Source: an uncultured Ellagibacter sp.
Lineage (GTDB): Bacteria; Actinomycetota; Coriobacteriia; Coriobacteriales; Eggerthellaceae
Direction: 5' to 3'
DNA length: 6,367 nucleotides
Assembly: GCA_934661105.1 (NCBI GenBank)
Contig: CAKUIV010000113.1
Coordinates: 1 to 6,367, forward strand
Shown: positions 1-4,704 of the stretch, piece after piece
Layout of the letters: each line of letters begins with the position of its first letter
Position numbering within the stretch: position 1 is the stretch's first letter
Position numbers and translations under genes: made by a program
The notes under the pieces: generated by a model
Databases searched by the model: none
Seen by the model: the letters and a program-made list of their open reading frames with translations, nothing else
What the model was told of the DNA's origin: nothing

Positions 1-167
1 GGGAGAGCGGCGGCCAGCGCCGAAGCAAGCTCGGCGTCATCGTGGACGACCTGGAGTTCATGTCCAGCCGTCACGCGGGCTCCGGCTATGCGCCGCAGCC
101 CGTCCCGGAAGCGGGCCCGGCCATCGACGCGGCCGCTTCGGTCTACGACGAGGATATTCCGTTTTAG
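1..167 (+). CDS. ssb: Single-stranded DNA-binding protein, C-terminal part (5' end outside window)
   Basis: The reading frame is open from base 3 and ends in TAG at 165-167, giving about 54 residues. The segment SKLGVIVDDLEFM matches the last strand of the SSB OB-fold. It is followed by a flexible Gly/Pro/Ala-rich linker and the acidic tip DEDIPF, the classic SSB C-terminal peptide that docks partner proteins. SSB coats single-stranded DNA during replication and recombination, and phages often carry their own copy in the early region. The OB-fold core lies upstream of the window. The next gene starts 15 bases downstream, so the two are probably co-transcribed. The identification rests on the tail and linker together and is firm even though the gene is truncated by the window edge. 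Confidence 0.93.
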   Translation, partial: ESGGQRRSKLGVIVDDLEFMSSRHAGSGYAPQPVPEAGPAIDAAASVYDEDIPF

Positions 168-182
168 AGATAGGCAGGTCTT

Positions 183-413
183 ATGAGCGAGCAGAGGCTG
201 CGGGCCGCGCAGGAGTCCTGCGCCAAGGCGCTGCGGGAGATGTGGGAGCGCGAGGGCGTGGTCGATCCGCCCGAGCCGCCCAGGCACTACGTCGTGACGT
301 TCGACTGCGTGCCCAGCGTGGCCGAGCGGGTCATGCAGTACATCGCCGAGCAGCCCACCGCCAACCGCAGCTTCCGCCGCTACGAGATGCCCGCGCAGAG
401 GAGGCAGCGATGA
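183..413 (+). CDS. Hypothetical 76-aa phage protein
   Basis: This is a small soluble protein that I do not recognise. The first 25 residues are charged and helical (MSEQRLRAAQESCAKALREMW). A middle stretch with a strand-like HYVVTFDCVPSV is followed by another helix (AERVMQYIAEQ), and the tail is basic. There are no signal peptide, membrane segment or metal motif. The ribosome binding site is modest (AGGCAGG at 172-178). The stop overlaps the ATG of the next gene as ATGA (410-413), so translation is probably coupled. Its place between ssb and a DUF6291-like gene suggests a replication or recombination accessory role, but that is inference from context only. Confidence 0.8.
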   Translation: MSEQRLRAAQESCAKALREMWEREGVVDPPEPPRHYVVTFDCVPSVAERVMQYIAEQPTANRSFRRYEMPAQRRQR

Positions 414-1006
414 CCGAGATGCGGCGCTTCCAGTTCTGGGAGAACTTCTACATGCCGCTGAGAAGGATCAAGGACCGCTCAGCGCGCGCCGAGCTCGCGC
501 TGAAGATTCTCGAGGCGGCCTTCGAGGACGAGCCGCCCGAGTTCGACGACATGGAGGGCCTCGTGGCCGACTCCATCGTCCCGCTCATCCTCAAGGATGT
601 CGGCGGCAAGGGGCCGGGAAGGCCCCGCAAGGGCGCGGCGGAAAAGCGCGCCGAAGGTGTGGAAAACCGGGCCGGAAAAGGTCGCGGAAATGTTTCGAAA
701 AATGTTTCCGAAAACGTTTTGGAAAACCCCTTTAAAGCAAAGCAAAGCGAAGCTGAAGCTTTGCTTCCTGAAGAAGCAAAGCTATCAGCGAGCGCTTCTG
801 CGCACCGCGCAGCTGCGGCATGCGCCGCGCAGCGCGCAGAAGGCGCGGGCCAGGCGGGGCCTGGCTGGGAGAGGACCGGGTGCCGCTGCCGCAAATGCAG
901 GCGGCATCTGCTCAAGGCGCCCAACGGCACGATGGCGTGCCCCGGGTGCGAGCCGGAGCTGACGGGATCGCCCGCGCCCGGCTTCGCCGAGGCGGGCGCG
1001 GCGTGA
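410..1006 (+). CDS. DUF6291-like phage protein with AT-hook-like linker and C-terminal zinc knuckle
   Basis: This 198-aa protein starts at ATG 410, five bases after a strong AGAGGAGG (397-404). The frame is open further upstream, to 242, but that stretch is out of frame with the gene at 183 and has no such site. Residues 6-62 (RFQFWENFYMPLRRIKDRSARAELALKI...EPPEFDDMEGL) resemble the N-terminal domain of DUF6291-type phage proteins, often found beside replication genes. Residues 67-75 (KGPGRPRKG) look like an AT-hook. Residues 94-106 are a tetrapeptide repeat, N-V-(S/L)-(K/E) three times. After an Ala-rich linker, C158, C160, C163, C177 and C180 form a likely zinc knuckle. A role as replisome-associated DNA-binding protein is inferred. 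Its TGA overlaps the next start as GTGA. Confidence 0.8.
   Translation: MTEMRRFQFWENFYMPLRRIKDRSARAELALKILEAAFEDEPPEFDDMEGLVADSIVPLILKDVGGKGPGRPRKGAAEKRAEGVENRAGKGRGNVSKNVSENVLENPFKAKQSEAEALLPEEAKLSASASAHRAAAACAAQRAEGAGQAGPGWERTGCRCRKCRRHLLKAPNGTMACPGCEPELTGSPAPGFAEAGAA
689..727 (+). repeat. 12-base tandem repeat encoding N-V-(S/L)-(K/E)
   Basis: Three successive 12-base units plus a closing Asn codon encode NVSK, NVSE, NVLE and N inside the DUF6291-like gene. The DNA is locally A/T-rich against its GC-rich surroundings, with GAAAA or GGAAA words recurring every 10-13 bases from 661 to 727. This looks like slippage-expanded linker sequence. Confidence 0.7.
757..783. repeat. Perfect 11-bp inverted repeat within a coding region
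   Basis: AGCTTTGCTTC (757-767) and GAAGCAAAGCT (773-783) are perfect reverse complements around a five-base loop. Just upstream, GC dinucleotides recur at 737, 742, 747, 752 and 758 in the run AAAGCAAAGCAAAGCGAAGC. This is the same 'GC every five bases' vocabulary seen in the large array at 1978-2850. The hairpin lies in the coding linker of the DUF6291-like protein and has no following T-run, so it is not an obvious terminator. Confidence 0.75.
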
Positions 1007-1152
1007 GCGCCGAGGACCTGCGCCTCGCGGCGTGGTCGGCAGACGCCTGGGTGGTGTACATGCCGCCGACGCTCGAGGACAGCGCTGCGGGCATCCACGG
1101 CCGCTACGTCACGGTGCTGCTGCCTCCCGTCCAGGGAGGGGCGAGGCCGTGA
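1003..1152 (+). CDS. Hypothetical 49-aa protein
   Basis: The gene starts with GTG overlapping the previous stop (GTGA, 1003-1006) and ends with TGA overlapping the next GTG (GTGA, 1149-1152). The predicted product begins VSAEDLRLAAWSADAW, continues with VVYMPPTLEDS, and ends in a short strand (RYVTVLLPPV). It has no cysteine pairs and no membrane segment. I do not recognise the family. The main support is the double four-base overlap that ties it into the operon; a dedicated ribosome site is weak (GAGGCGGG about 9 bases upstream), so translation probably depends on the upstream gene. Confidence 0.65.
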   Translation: MSAEDLRLAAWSADAWVVYMPPTLEDSAAGIHGRYVTVLLPPVQGGARP

Positions 1153-1382
1153 GGCGCGCGGTGCTGCCCGGGCAGCTCGGGCTTTTCTCCGAGCCCGAGC
1201 CCGGGGACTGCCCGCACGAGGCGGGCAGGTACGGAACGAAAACGGAGTGCGCATGGGCCGGCAGGCCGGTATGGACGAACTGCCGCGAGGTCGGCGAGTG
1301 CGTGTGGGACACGACGAAGGGGCGCGGGGCCGCGGAGGCTCCCGGCGCCGACGACGGACAAGGAGAGACATGGCAACCGTAG
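1149..1382 (+). CDS. Small cysteine-containing protein, 77 aa
   Basis: A GTG start at 1149 follows GGGAGGGG (1134-1141) by seven bases, a good ribosome site inside the previous gene. The product begins VRRAVLPGQLGLFSEPEPGDC and carries C21, H23, C34, C45 and C51 in a Trp-rich segment (AWAGRPVWTNC, then CVWD). This could bind one metal ion or form disulfides. The last 25 residues are low-complexity Gly/Ala/Asp. The 3' end overlaps the next gene by 13 bases. I do not recognise the family; it resembles the small cysteine-rich proteins typical of phage accessory operons. A GC-rich inverted repeat (1175-1182 with 1193-1200) lies inside the coding region. Confidence 0.7.
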   Translation: MRRAVLPGQLGLFSEPEPGDCPHEAGRYGTKTECAWAGRPVWTNCREVGECVWDTTKGRGAAEAPGADDGQGETWQP

Positions 1383-1978
1383 CTATCGAGATCACGTTCA
1401 CCGAGGAGGTGCTCGGCTCCTCGCCGAACACCAAGGAGATCTACAGCGAGTTCATCGCATCCAAGGCGCCGGACGCGGCGAGCGTCGCCGACGAGGTGGA
1501 GGCGGTGGGCGCCGACGAGGTGACCGAGAAGGGGACCACCGTGTTCCCGCGCAACGACGACGGCGAGCCCGTCATCTGGGACTACCAGTTGAAGGGGTTC
1601 TTCAAGGATGCGTGCGGCGCCCTGCGCCGCGTGCCCGGCACCTTGTCCAGCAAGTGCAAGGCCTACAAGAAGGTCATCGACGGCACGATCTTCATCAAGG
1701 AGCGCTCCGTCGCGTTCCAGCTGCCCGAGGGCGGCGAGGTCGGCATCTGCGAGCGCCCGCTGAGGGCCGACACCCCGCAGGGGGCGCGCGTGGCCCTGGC
1801 GCGCTCCGAGACCGTTCCCGCCGGGACCAAGATCCGCTTCACGCTGGTGGTCATGAACAAGTCGGACTGGCCGCTCGTGCAGGAATGGCTCGACTACGGC
1901 CAGTTCCGCGGCATCGGCCAGTGGCGCAACAGCGGCAAGGGCCGCTTCGAGTGGACCGACGGCTCCGAGCCGGAGTAG
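1370..1978 (+). CDS. RAMP-like (Cas7/Csm3-type fold) phage protein, putative nucleic-acid binder
   Basis: This 202-aa protein starts at ATG 1370 after AAGGAGAG. The frame is open upstream, but that part lacks a ribosome site and overlaps the previous genes. Residues 3-17 (TVAIEITFTEEVLGS) form a first strand ending in a Leu-Gly turn, as in RAMP domains. Residues 74-104 are helical and basic (LKGFFKDACGALRR, SSKCKAYKK). Residues 129-163 contain RPLRAD, PQGARVAL and VPAGTKIRFTLVVM, then a helix (165-176) and the loop GIGQWRNSGKG (181-191). That loop matches the RAMP glycine-rich pattern G-h-G-x5-G-x-G before a last strand (RFEW). The order 'PAGT strand, helix, G-loop, strand' recalls Csm3/Cmr4 C-termini. 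No other cas gene is present. RNA or ssDNA binding is inferred. The stop codon's last G is the first base of the downstream array. The gene is certain; the fold is my judgement. Confidence 0.9.
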   Translation: MATVAIEITFTEEVLGSSPNTKEIYSEFIASKAPDAASVADEVEAVGADEVTEKGTTVFPRNDDGEPVIWDYQLKGFFKDACGALRRVPGTLSSKCKAYKKVIDGTIFIKERSVAFQLPEGGEVGICERPLRADTPQGARVALARSETVPAGTKIRFTLVVMNKSDWPLVQEWLDYGQFRGIGQWRNSGKGRFEWTDGSEPE

Positions 1979-2850
1979 CGACGGCTTAGCGGAGCGTTGC
2001 GATGATGCGCGACGGAAGAGCCATGAGGGGCATTGTGCGGCGATGGATCTGCGCGGCATAGCGAGGCGGTGCGACGGAACAGCGTAGCGAGGCCTTGAGC
2101 GAAATGCGACGGCACCGCGACGATGTGGGCGGCAAAGGATTTGCGTGGCTTGGCCGAGCAGCGCGATGGCGCTGAGGTGAGGGGCGTTGCAGAGGAAGCG
2201 CTTTGATTTGCTCAGGTAGGCGACGGAAGTGCACGGCTAAGCCTCGTATGGCGAAGGAGCAGCATAGCATTGCGATGAGAGCGAAGGCTTTGAGCGGCAG
2301 TGGGCGTCGCGGCCCGGCACGGCACAGCTTGGAGAAGAGCGGCGAAGGAGGAGCAAAGCAACGAACGGCCCCGCGAAGGACCGGCAACGAACCGATGCGC
2401 AGAGGCATGGACTAGCAGAGCTGCGATCTGCTGCGAACGGCGACGGCACAGCCGCGTTGCGCAACGAGAGGCGATGGCCGACCGCCGCATTGCTCTGCCA
2501 TGGCGAAGCAAAGCCGCGGCATGCAACGGCGATGGATTGATACGGGCTGCGAAGGCGTTGCTATGAGGAGCAGAGCAGGGCGAAGGCAAAGCGAAGCGCG
2601 GCACGGCGAAGGCATGGCTCGTCAGAGATTTGATCGGCGTCGGCTTTGGAATGCAATGCAACACAATGGAGCGTCATGGCTTAGCGGAGCGATGGAAAGG
2701 CTTCGCGACCCAGGGCAGTGCATGGCGATGGCGTGGCGACGAGACGCTCTGCGATCAAACGCGAAGGAACAGCAGTGCTCTGTAATGCAACGGCAATGAG
2801 AAGCGCCGAAGCGCGAAGGAGTAGCACAGCCGCGAATGGCGGGGGCGCAG
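1978..2850 (+). repeat. Strand-oriented GCGANGG / five-base-word array, non-coding
   Basis: The heptamer GCGANGG occurs 21 times on the + strand and, by my reading, never on the - strand. It starts at 1978, 2009, 2040, 2071, 2106, 2163, 2220, 2251, 2281, 2342, 2373, 2440, 2471, 2529, 2549, 2580, 2606, 2689, 2725, 2761 and 2813. Seven of the 20 gaps are exactly 31. Others are near 26, 36 or their sums, and degenerate heads (GCAAAGG at 2132, GCAGAGG at 2189 and 2399, GCCCGGC at 2312, GCGAAGC at 2503) fill several longer gaps. Each unit is a 7-base head, four free bases, then three to five words of five bases that mostly begin GC or G. Because 31 and 5 are not multiples of 3, the signal rotates through all frames, and short open frames across it (for example 2500-2799) look accidental. 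The strand is purine-rich. It could be a structured RNA, an iteron-like phased binding site, or a protein-coated scaffold. Confidence 0.85.
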
Positions 2851-2953
2851 CTCGGCGGGTACAGTGCGCACGTGGACTCTAAGTGAGGCGTGCGCCGGGA
2901 GCCTGGACGCGGGCATGCAGGATGGCGGAGGGGCCGGGCCTGCGACAAGGGCA

Positions 2954-2984
2954 GCGGGCGGTGACGGCAACGCGAGCCGCCCGC
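2954..2984 (+). other. GC-rich hairpin, 8-bp perfect stem
   Basis: GCGGGCGG (2954-2961) pairs with CCGCCCGC (2977-2984) around a 15-base loop. No T-run follows, so it is not a canonical intrinsic terminator. Together with the next hairpin it marks the boundary between the array and the downstream operon, where RNA processing or attenuation is possible. Confidence 0.55.
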
Positions 2985-3004
2985 GTAAGACCCAAACAAC
3001 ATCG

Positions 3005-3050
3005 GGGGGCGCAAGGTTATCGAGACCGTGAATCAAGCGTTTGCGCCCCC
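3005..3050 (+). other. Hairpin with 10-bp perfect stem and 26-base loop in the 5' leader
   Basis: GGGGGCGCAA (3005-3014) is the exact reverse complement of TTGCGCCCCC (3041-3050). The loop contains a smaller GGT/ACC pairing (3015-3017 with 3025-3027). The stem ends 22 bases before the ribosome site of the gene at 3088. No poly-T follows. It may be a transcript-stabilising 5' structure, a protein-binding operator or a weak attenuator. Confidence 0.6.
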
Positions 3051-3087
3051 GGCCAACCGGAGATTTAACGACAAAGGAGGGAGAAGC

Positions 3088-3321
3088 ATGAGCTGCGAGT
3101 TTTGCGAGGACGGGCGCAGCCTGTTCGGCGGCGCCGAGGACATGGGTTGCATGGTCGAGGAGATCGGCATCGAGGGCATCTGCTATCTGCCCGCAGACAA
3201 GACCAAGCCACCGGTTGACGAGACCGTCATCTACATCACGCTGCCGAATGGCGAAGCGAGGACGAGGGCCATCAACTATTGCCCGATGTGCGGCGAGCGG
3301 CTTGGCCGCGGGAAGGACTAG
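3088..3321 (+). CDS. Small zinc-ribbon phage protein, 77 aa
   Basis: The ATG at 3088 follows AAAGGAGG (3073-3080) by seven bases. This decides the start against an upstream in-frame GTG at 3028, which lies inside the leader hairpin. The product has one CxxC pair at each end: C3/C6 (SCEFC) and C65/C68 (NYCPMCGERL). Between them is a stretch with a likely beta-hairpin (DETVIYITLPNGEARTRAINY). The two pairs probably fold together as a zinc ribbon; C21 and C33 are extra. 'CEFC...YCPMCGRRL'-style proteins are common small accessory proteins of phages, with unknown function. It is the first gene of the second half of the operon, and dUTPase follows two bases after its stop. Confidence 0.85.
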   Translation: MSCEFCEDGRSLFGGAEDMGCMVEEIGIEGICYLPADKTKPPVDETVIYITLPNGEARTRAINYCPMCGERLGRGKD

Positions 3322-3323
3322 CT

Positions 3324-3752
3324 ATGAGGTATGGAGTAAGGGCTGTATGGAAAGGCGGCTTCGATCCGTTGAGGGCGCACGAATGGGACGCGGGAGCCGA
3401 CCTTCGGGCCGCTACGTCTGCAGGCGTCGAACCCCAGCACGTCGTCATGGTGGGCACGAACGTACGCGTCGAGATTCCGCAGGGCTTCGTCGGGCTGCTG
3501 TTCGCGCGCAGCTCGTTGTCGAGGCTGGGGCTCATGCTCGCGAACGGCGTCGGGGTCATCGACCACGGATACACCGGCGAGGTTATGGTCCCTCTTGCGA
3601 ACGTCGGTCGCTGCCCCGTCGCCGTCAGGAAGGGCGAACGGATAGCCCAGCTCGTCATCGTGCCGTGCCTGTTCCCCGATTTCATCTGGGTCGACAAGCT
3701 CGACGAGACCGAGCGCGGGGCCGGCGGCTTCGGCAGCACCGGTTCGATGTGA
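3324..3752 (+). CDS. dut: Deoxyuridine 5'-triphosphate nucleotidohydrolase (dUTPase)
   Basis: The enzyme hydrolyses dUTP to dUMP and pyrophosphate, keeping uracil out of replicating phage DNA and supplying dUMP for thymidylate synthesis. The 142-aa length is normal for the homotrimeric family. All five motifs are visible: motif 1 DAGADLRA (22-29), motif 2 ARSSLSRLGL (61-70), motif 3 GVIDHGYTGEV (77-87) with catalytic D80 and base-stacking Y83, motif 4 KGERIAQLVIVP (103-114), and the mobile C-terminal motif 5 RGAGGFGSTG (131-140). The start at ATG 3324 follows GGAAGGA (3311-3317) by six bases; an upstream in-frame ATG at 3279 lies within the previous gene and lacks such a site. It sits two bases after the zinc-ribbon gene, so the two are co-transcribed. 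Confidence 0.97.
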   Translation: MRYGVRAVWKGGFDPLRAHEWDAGADLRAATSAGVEPQHVVMVGTNVRVEIPQGFVGLLFARSSLSRLGLMLANGVGVIDHGYTGEVMVPLANVGRCPVAVRKGERIAQLVIVPCLFPDFIWVDKLDETERGAGGFGSTGSM

Positions 3753-3765
3753 AAGGGGTGGGGCT

Positions 3766-3921
3766 GTGAGCTGGTTCTGGCGGGCTTTGGCCGCGGTGTG
3801 GCTCGTATTGGGTGTCGCCTGTTTCGTCATCGGCGAGGACTGCGTCAGAGAAGGGGCGATGATGATGCTCTGCCTCATCGCGGCGGATATCGACGACGTG
3901 AAGAAAGGGTTGGGGTTGTGA
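3766..3921 (+). CDS. Small single-pass membrane protein, 51 aa
   Basis: The gene starts with GTG at 3766 after a G-rich stretch (AAAGGGG, 3752-3758), 13 bases after dUTPase. Residues 1-6 (VSWFWR) are followed by a hydrophobic span, residues 7-23 (ALAAVWLVLGVACFVIG), that could cross the membrane once. A second moderately hydrophobic patch (AMMMLCLIAA, 31-40) might be amphipathic or a second pass. The C-terminus is charged (DIDDVKKG). Two four-base facts support it as a real gene: its stop overlaps the next GTG as GTGA (3918-3921), and the gap it fills is otherwise unexplained. I do not recognise the family. Confidence 0.65.
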   Translation: MSWFWRALAAVWLVLGVACFVIGEDCVREGAMMMLCLIAADIDDVKKGLGL

Positions 3922-4124
3922 CCAAGAATAACGAGCATCGGCAGGCGATTGCCAACGCGCTGCGCCAAAAGGCCGCGTATCACTCTGGTGTATCGCTCGC
4001 CGAATGGTGGTGCATGTTGCAGGAGCTGGTGACCGGCGAGGTCGATTTTCCCAACACGCAGGAGACGTTCCTGGCGCTGGCGGACTTGATTGATCCGGGA
4101 GTTGATGACGATGACCGTGTATGA
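3918..4124 (+). CDS. Hypothetical 68-aa protein with 'LADLID' module
   Basis: The GTG start at 3918 overlaps the previous stop (GTGA). The frame is open upstream, but the coding-like part starts here. The product is helical: residues 5-20 (NEHRQAIANALRQKAA) form a first helix, residues 26-38 (SLAEWWCMLQELV) a second, and FLALADLIDPG (51-61) a third, before an acidic tail. The helix-plus-LADLID arrangement is shared with the N-terminal part of the protein at 4694 (NQERREVAAKLR ... MVRLADLIDRP), so the two are probably distant paralogues. I know such modules from phage proteins of Coriobacteriia but not their function; this is recollection, not a search result. The 3' end overlaps the next gene by 14 bases. 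Confidence 0.78.
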   Translation: MTKNNEHRQAIANALRQKAAYHSGVSLAEWWCMLQELVTGEVDFPNTQETFLALADLIDPGVDDDDRV

Positions 4125-4704
4125 CTTCGAACGCAAGCCGGTCAAGACCCGCAAGAAGCATTGGTGTCGATATTGCGGCGAGGTCATCCCTGCTGGCGCT
4201 GATGGGGCCGAGCGCGAGAGCGGCTTTGACGAAGATGGCCCGTTCCGCCGCTACGCGTGCGCAAGGTGCGCCCCATATCTCAATGAGTTTTGGCGGTGGT
4301 GCGATTACTGCTGCGAAAACATAACCGATTGGTTCTACGGGTTTATGGACGAATGCCATCCAGGATGGAGGGAACGAGTGAATAAACGAGCGATGATTTC
4401 TCAGCCGATGGCCGGCAAGACGGACGAGGAGATTGAGGAGGCGAGGGACAGGGCGCACGTGAGGCTGCGCAAGATGGGCTACGAGTTCGTGAACACCCTG
4501 TTCACCGACGAATGGTATAGCGACGCGGCCATGAGGGAGCGCGGCGTGGTGCAGGTCCCGCTCTGCTATCTCGCGAAGTCGCTTGAGAACATGAGCCTGT
4601 GCCATGCGGCCTACTTCTGCAAAGGCTGGGAGAAGGCGCGCGGATGCCGCATCGAGCACGATGCCGCCGTCGCGTACGGGCTGGAGGTGCTGTATGAGGA
4701 TTAG
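4111..4704 (+). CDS. Zinc-finger domain fused in frame to a DUF4406 (deoxyribosyltransferase-like) domain
   Basis: The chosen ATG at 4111 lies nine bases after GGGAG (4097-4101); ATG 4105 is an alternative. Residues 14-88 form a zinc module: HWCRYCG (C19/C22), YACARC (C50/C53) and a Trp-rich WRWCDYCC segment. Residues 95-194 match DUF4406: MISQPMAGKTDEEI, then PLCYLAKSLENMSLCHAAYFCKGWEKARGCRIEHDAAVAYGLEV. DUF4406 is related to nucleoside 2-deoxyribosyltransferases and is common in phages near nucleotide-metabolism genes; its substrate here is unknown. A GTG at 4378 (residue 90) with its own GGAGGGA would give a 108-aa DUF4406 protein of normal length, so this may be two genes merged, or one gene with internal initiation. 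The 3' end overlaps the next gene by 11 bases. Confidence 0.85.
   Translation: MTVYDFERKPVKTRKKHWCRYCGEVIPAGADGAERESGFDEDGPFRRYACARCAPYLNEFWRWCDYCCENITDWFYGFMDECHPGWRERVNKRAMISQPMAGKTDEEIEEARDRAHVRLRKMGYEFVNTLFTDEWYSDAAMRERGVVQVPLCYLAKSLENMSLCHAAYFCKGWEKARGCRIEHDAAVAYGLEVLYED
4367..4380 (+). promoter_or_regulatory. Internal ribosome site and GTG start before the DUF4406 domain
   Basis: GGAGGGA (4367-4373) precedes an in-frame GTG (4378-4380) by four bases, exactly where the zinc module ends and the DUF4406 motif begins. The GTG is followed by A, giving the GTGA signature used at three other gene junctions in this operon. Here, however, the TGA is out of frame with the upstream domain, so that domain reads through. 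Confidence 0.5.

Larger units (their letters stand above)
2851..3087 (+). other. Non-coding leader between array and zinc-ribbon gene
   Basis: The five-base grammar fades out near 2850. The next 237 bases have no convincing gene: a GTG-initiated frame at 2883-3068 has an Arg/Ala-rich product without a recognisable domain. The stretch holds two perfect GC-rich hairpins (2954-2984 and 3005-3050) and ends in a strong ribosome site (AAAGGAGG, 3073-3080). I see no clear -35/-10 promoter. It could be the 3' end of an array transcript or the 5' leader of the downstream operon. Confidence 0.5.

Noticed and set aside
1175..1200. Intrinsic terminator (8-bp GCTCGGGC/GCCCGAGC stem)
   Set aside because: It lies inside a coding region, and the T-run is in the loop rather than after the stem.
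448..1434. A 328-aa - strand open frame
   Set aside because: It runs antisense to several coupled + strand genes and is Arg/Pro/Ser-rich without a domain.
1109..2059. A long - strand open frame opposite the RAMP-like gene
   Set aside because: It mirrors the real gene's codon pattern and shows no recognisable domain or ribosome site.
2212..2664. A 150-aa open frame on the - strand across the array
   Set aside because: It is a Ser/Arg/Ala/Cys-rich read-out of the reverse complement of the words, without ribosome site or domain.
2500..2799. A 99-aa open frame on the + strand inside the array
   Set aside because: The product is Arg/Gln/Met/Ala-rich low complexity that simply reads out the GCGAAGG/GCATGG words, with no good ribosome site. 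Array periods of 5 and 31 ignore the reading frame.
1978..2850. CRISPR array
   Set aside because: The shared part is only a 7-base degenerate head; there is no conserved 23-40-base repeat, and spacing varies in five-base steps. No cas adaptation or Cas10/Cas3 gene is present.
3005..3050. Rho-independent terminator
   Set aside because: The stem is strong, but the loop is 26 bases long and no T-run follows.
2883..3068. A small GTG-started gene in the leader
   Set aside because: It crosses both hairpins, has no clear ribosome site, and its product is Arg/Gly/Ala-rich with no recognisable feature.
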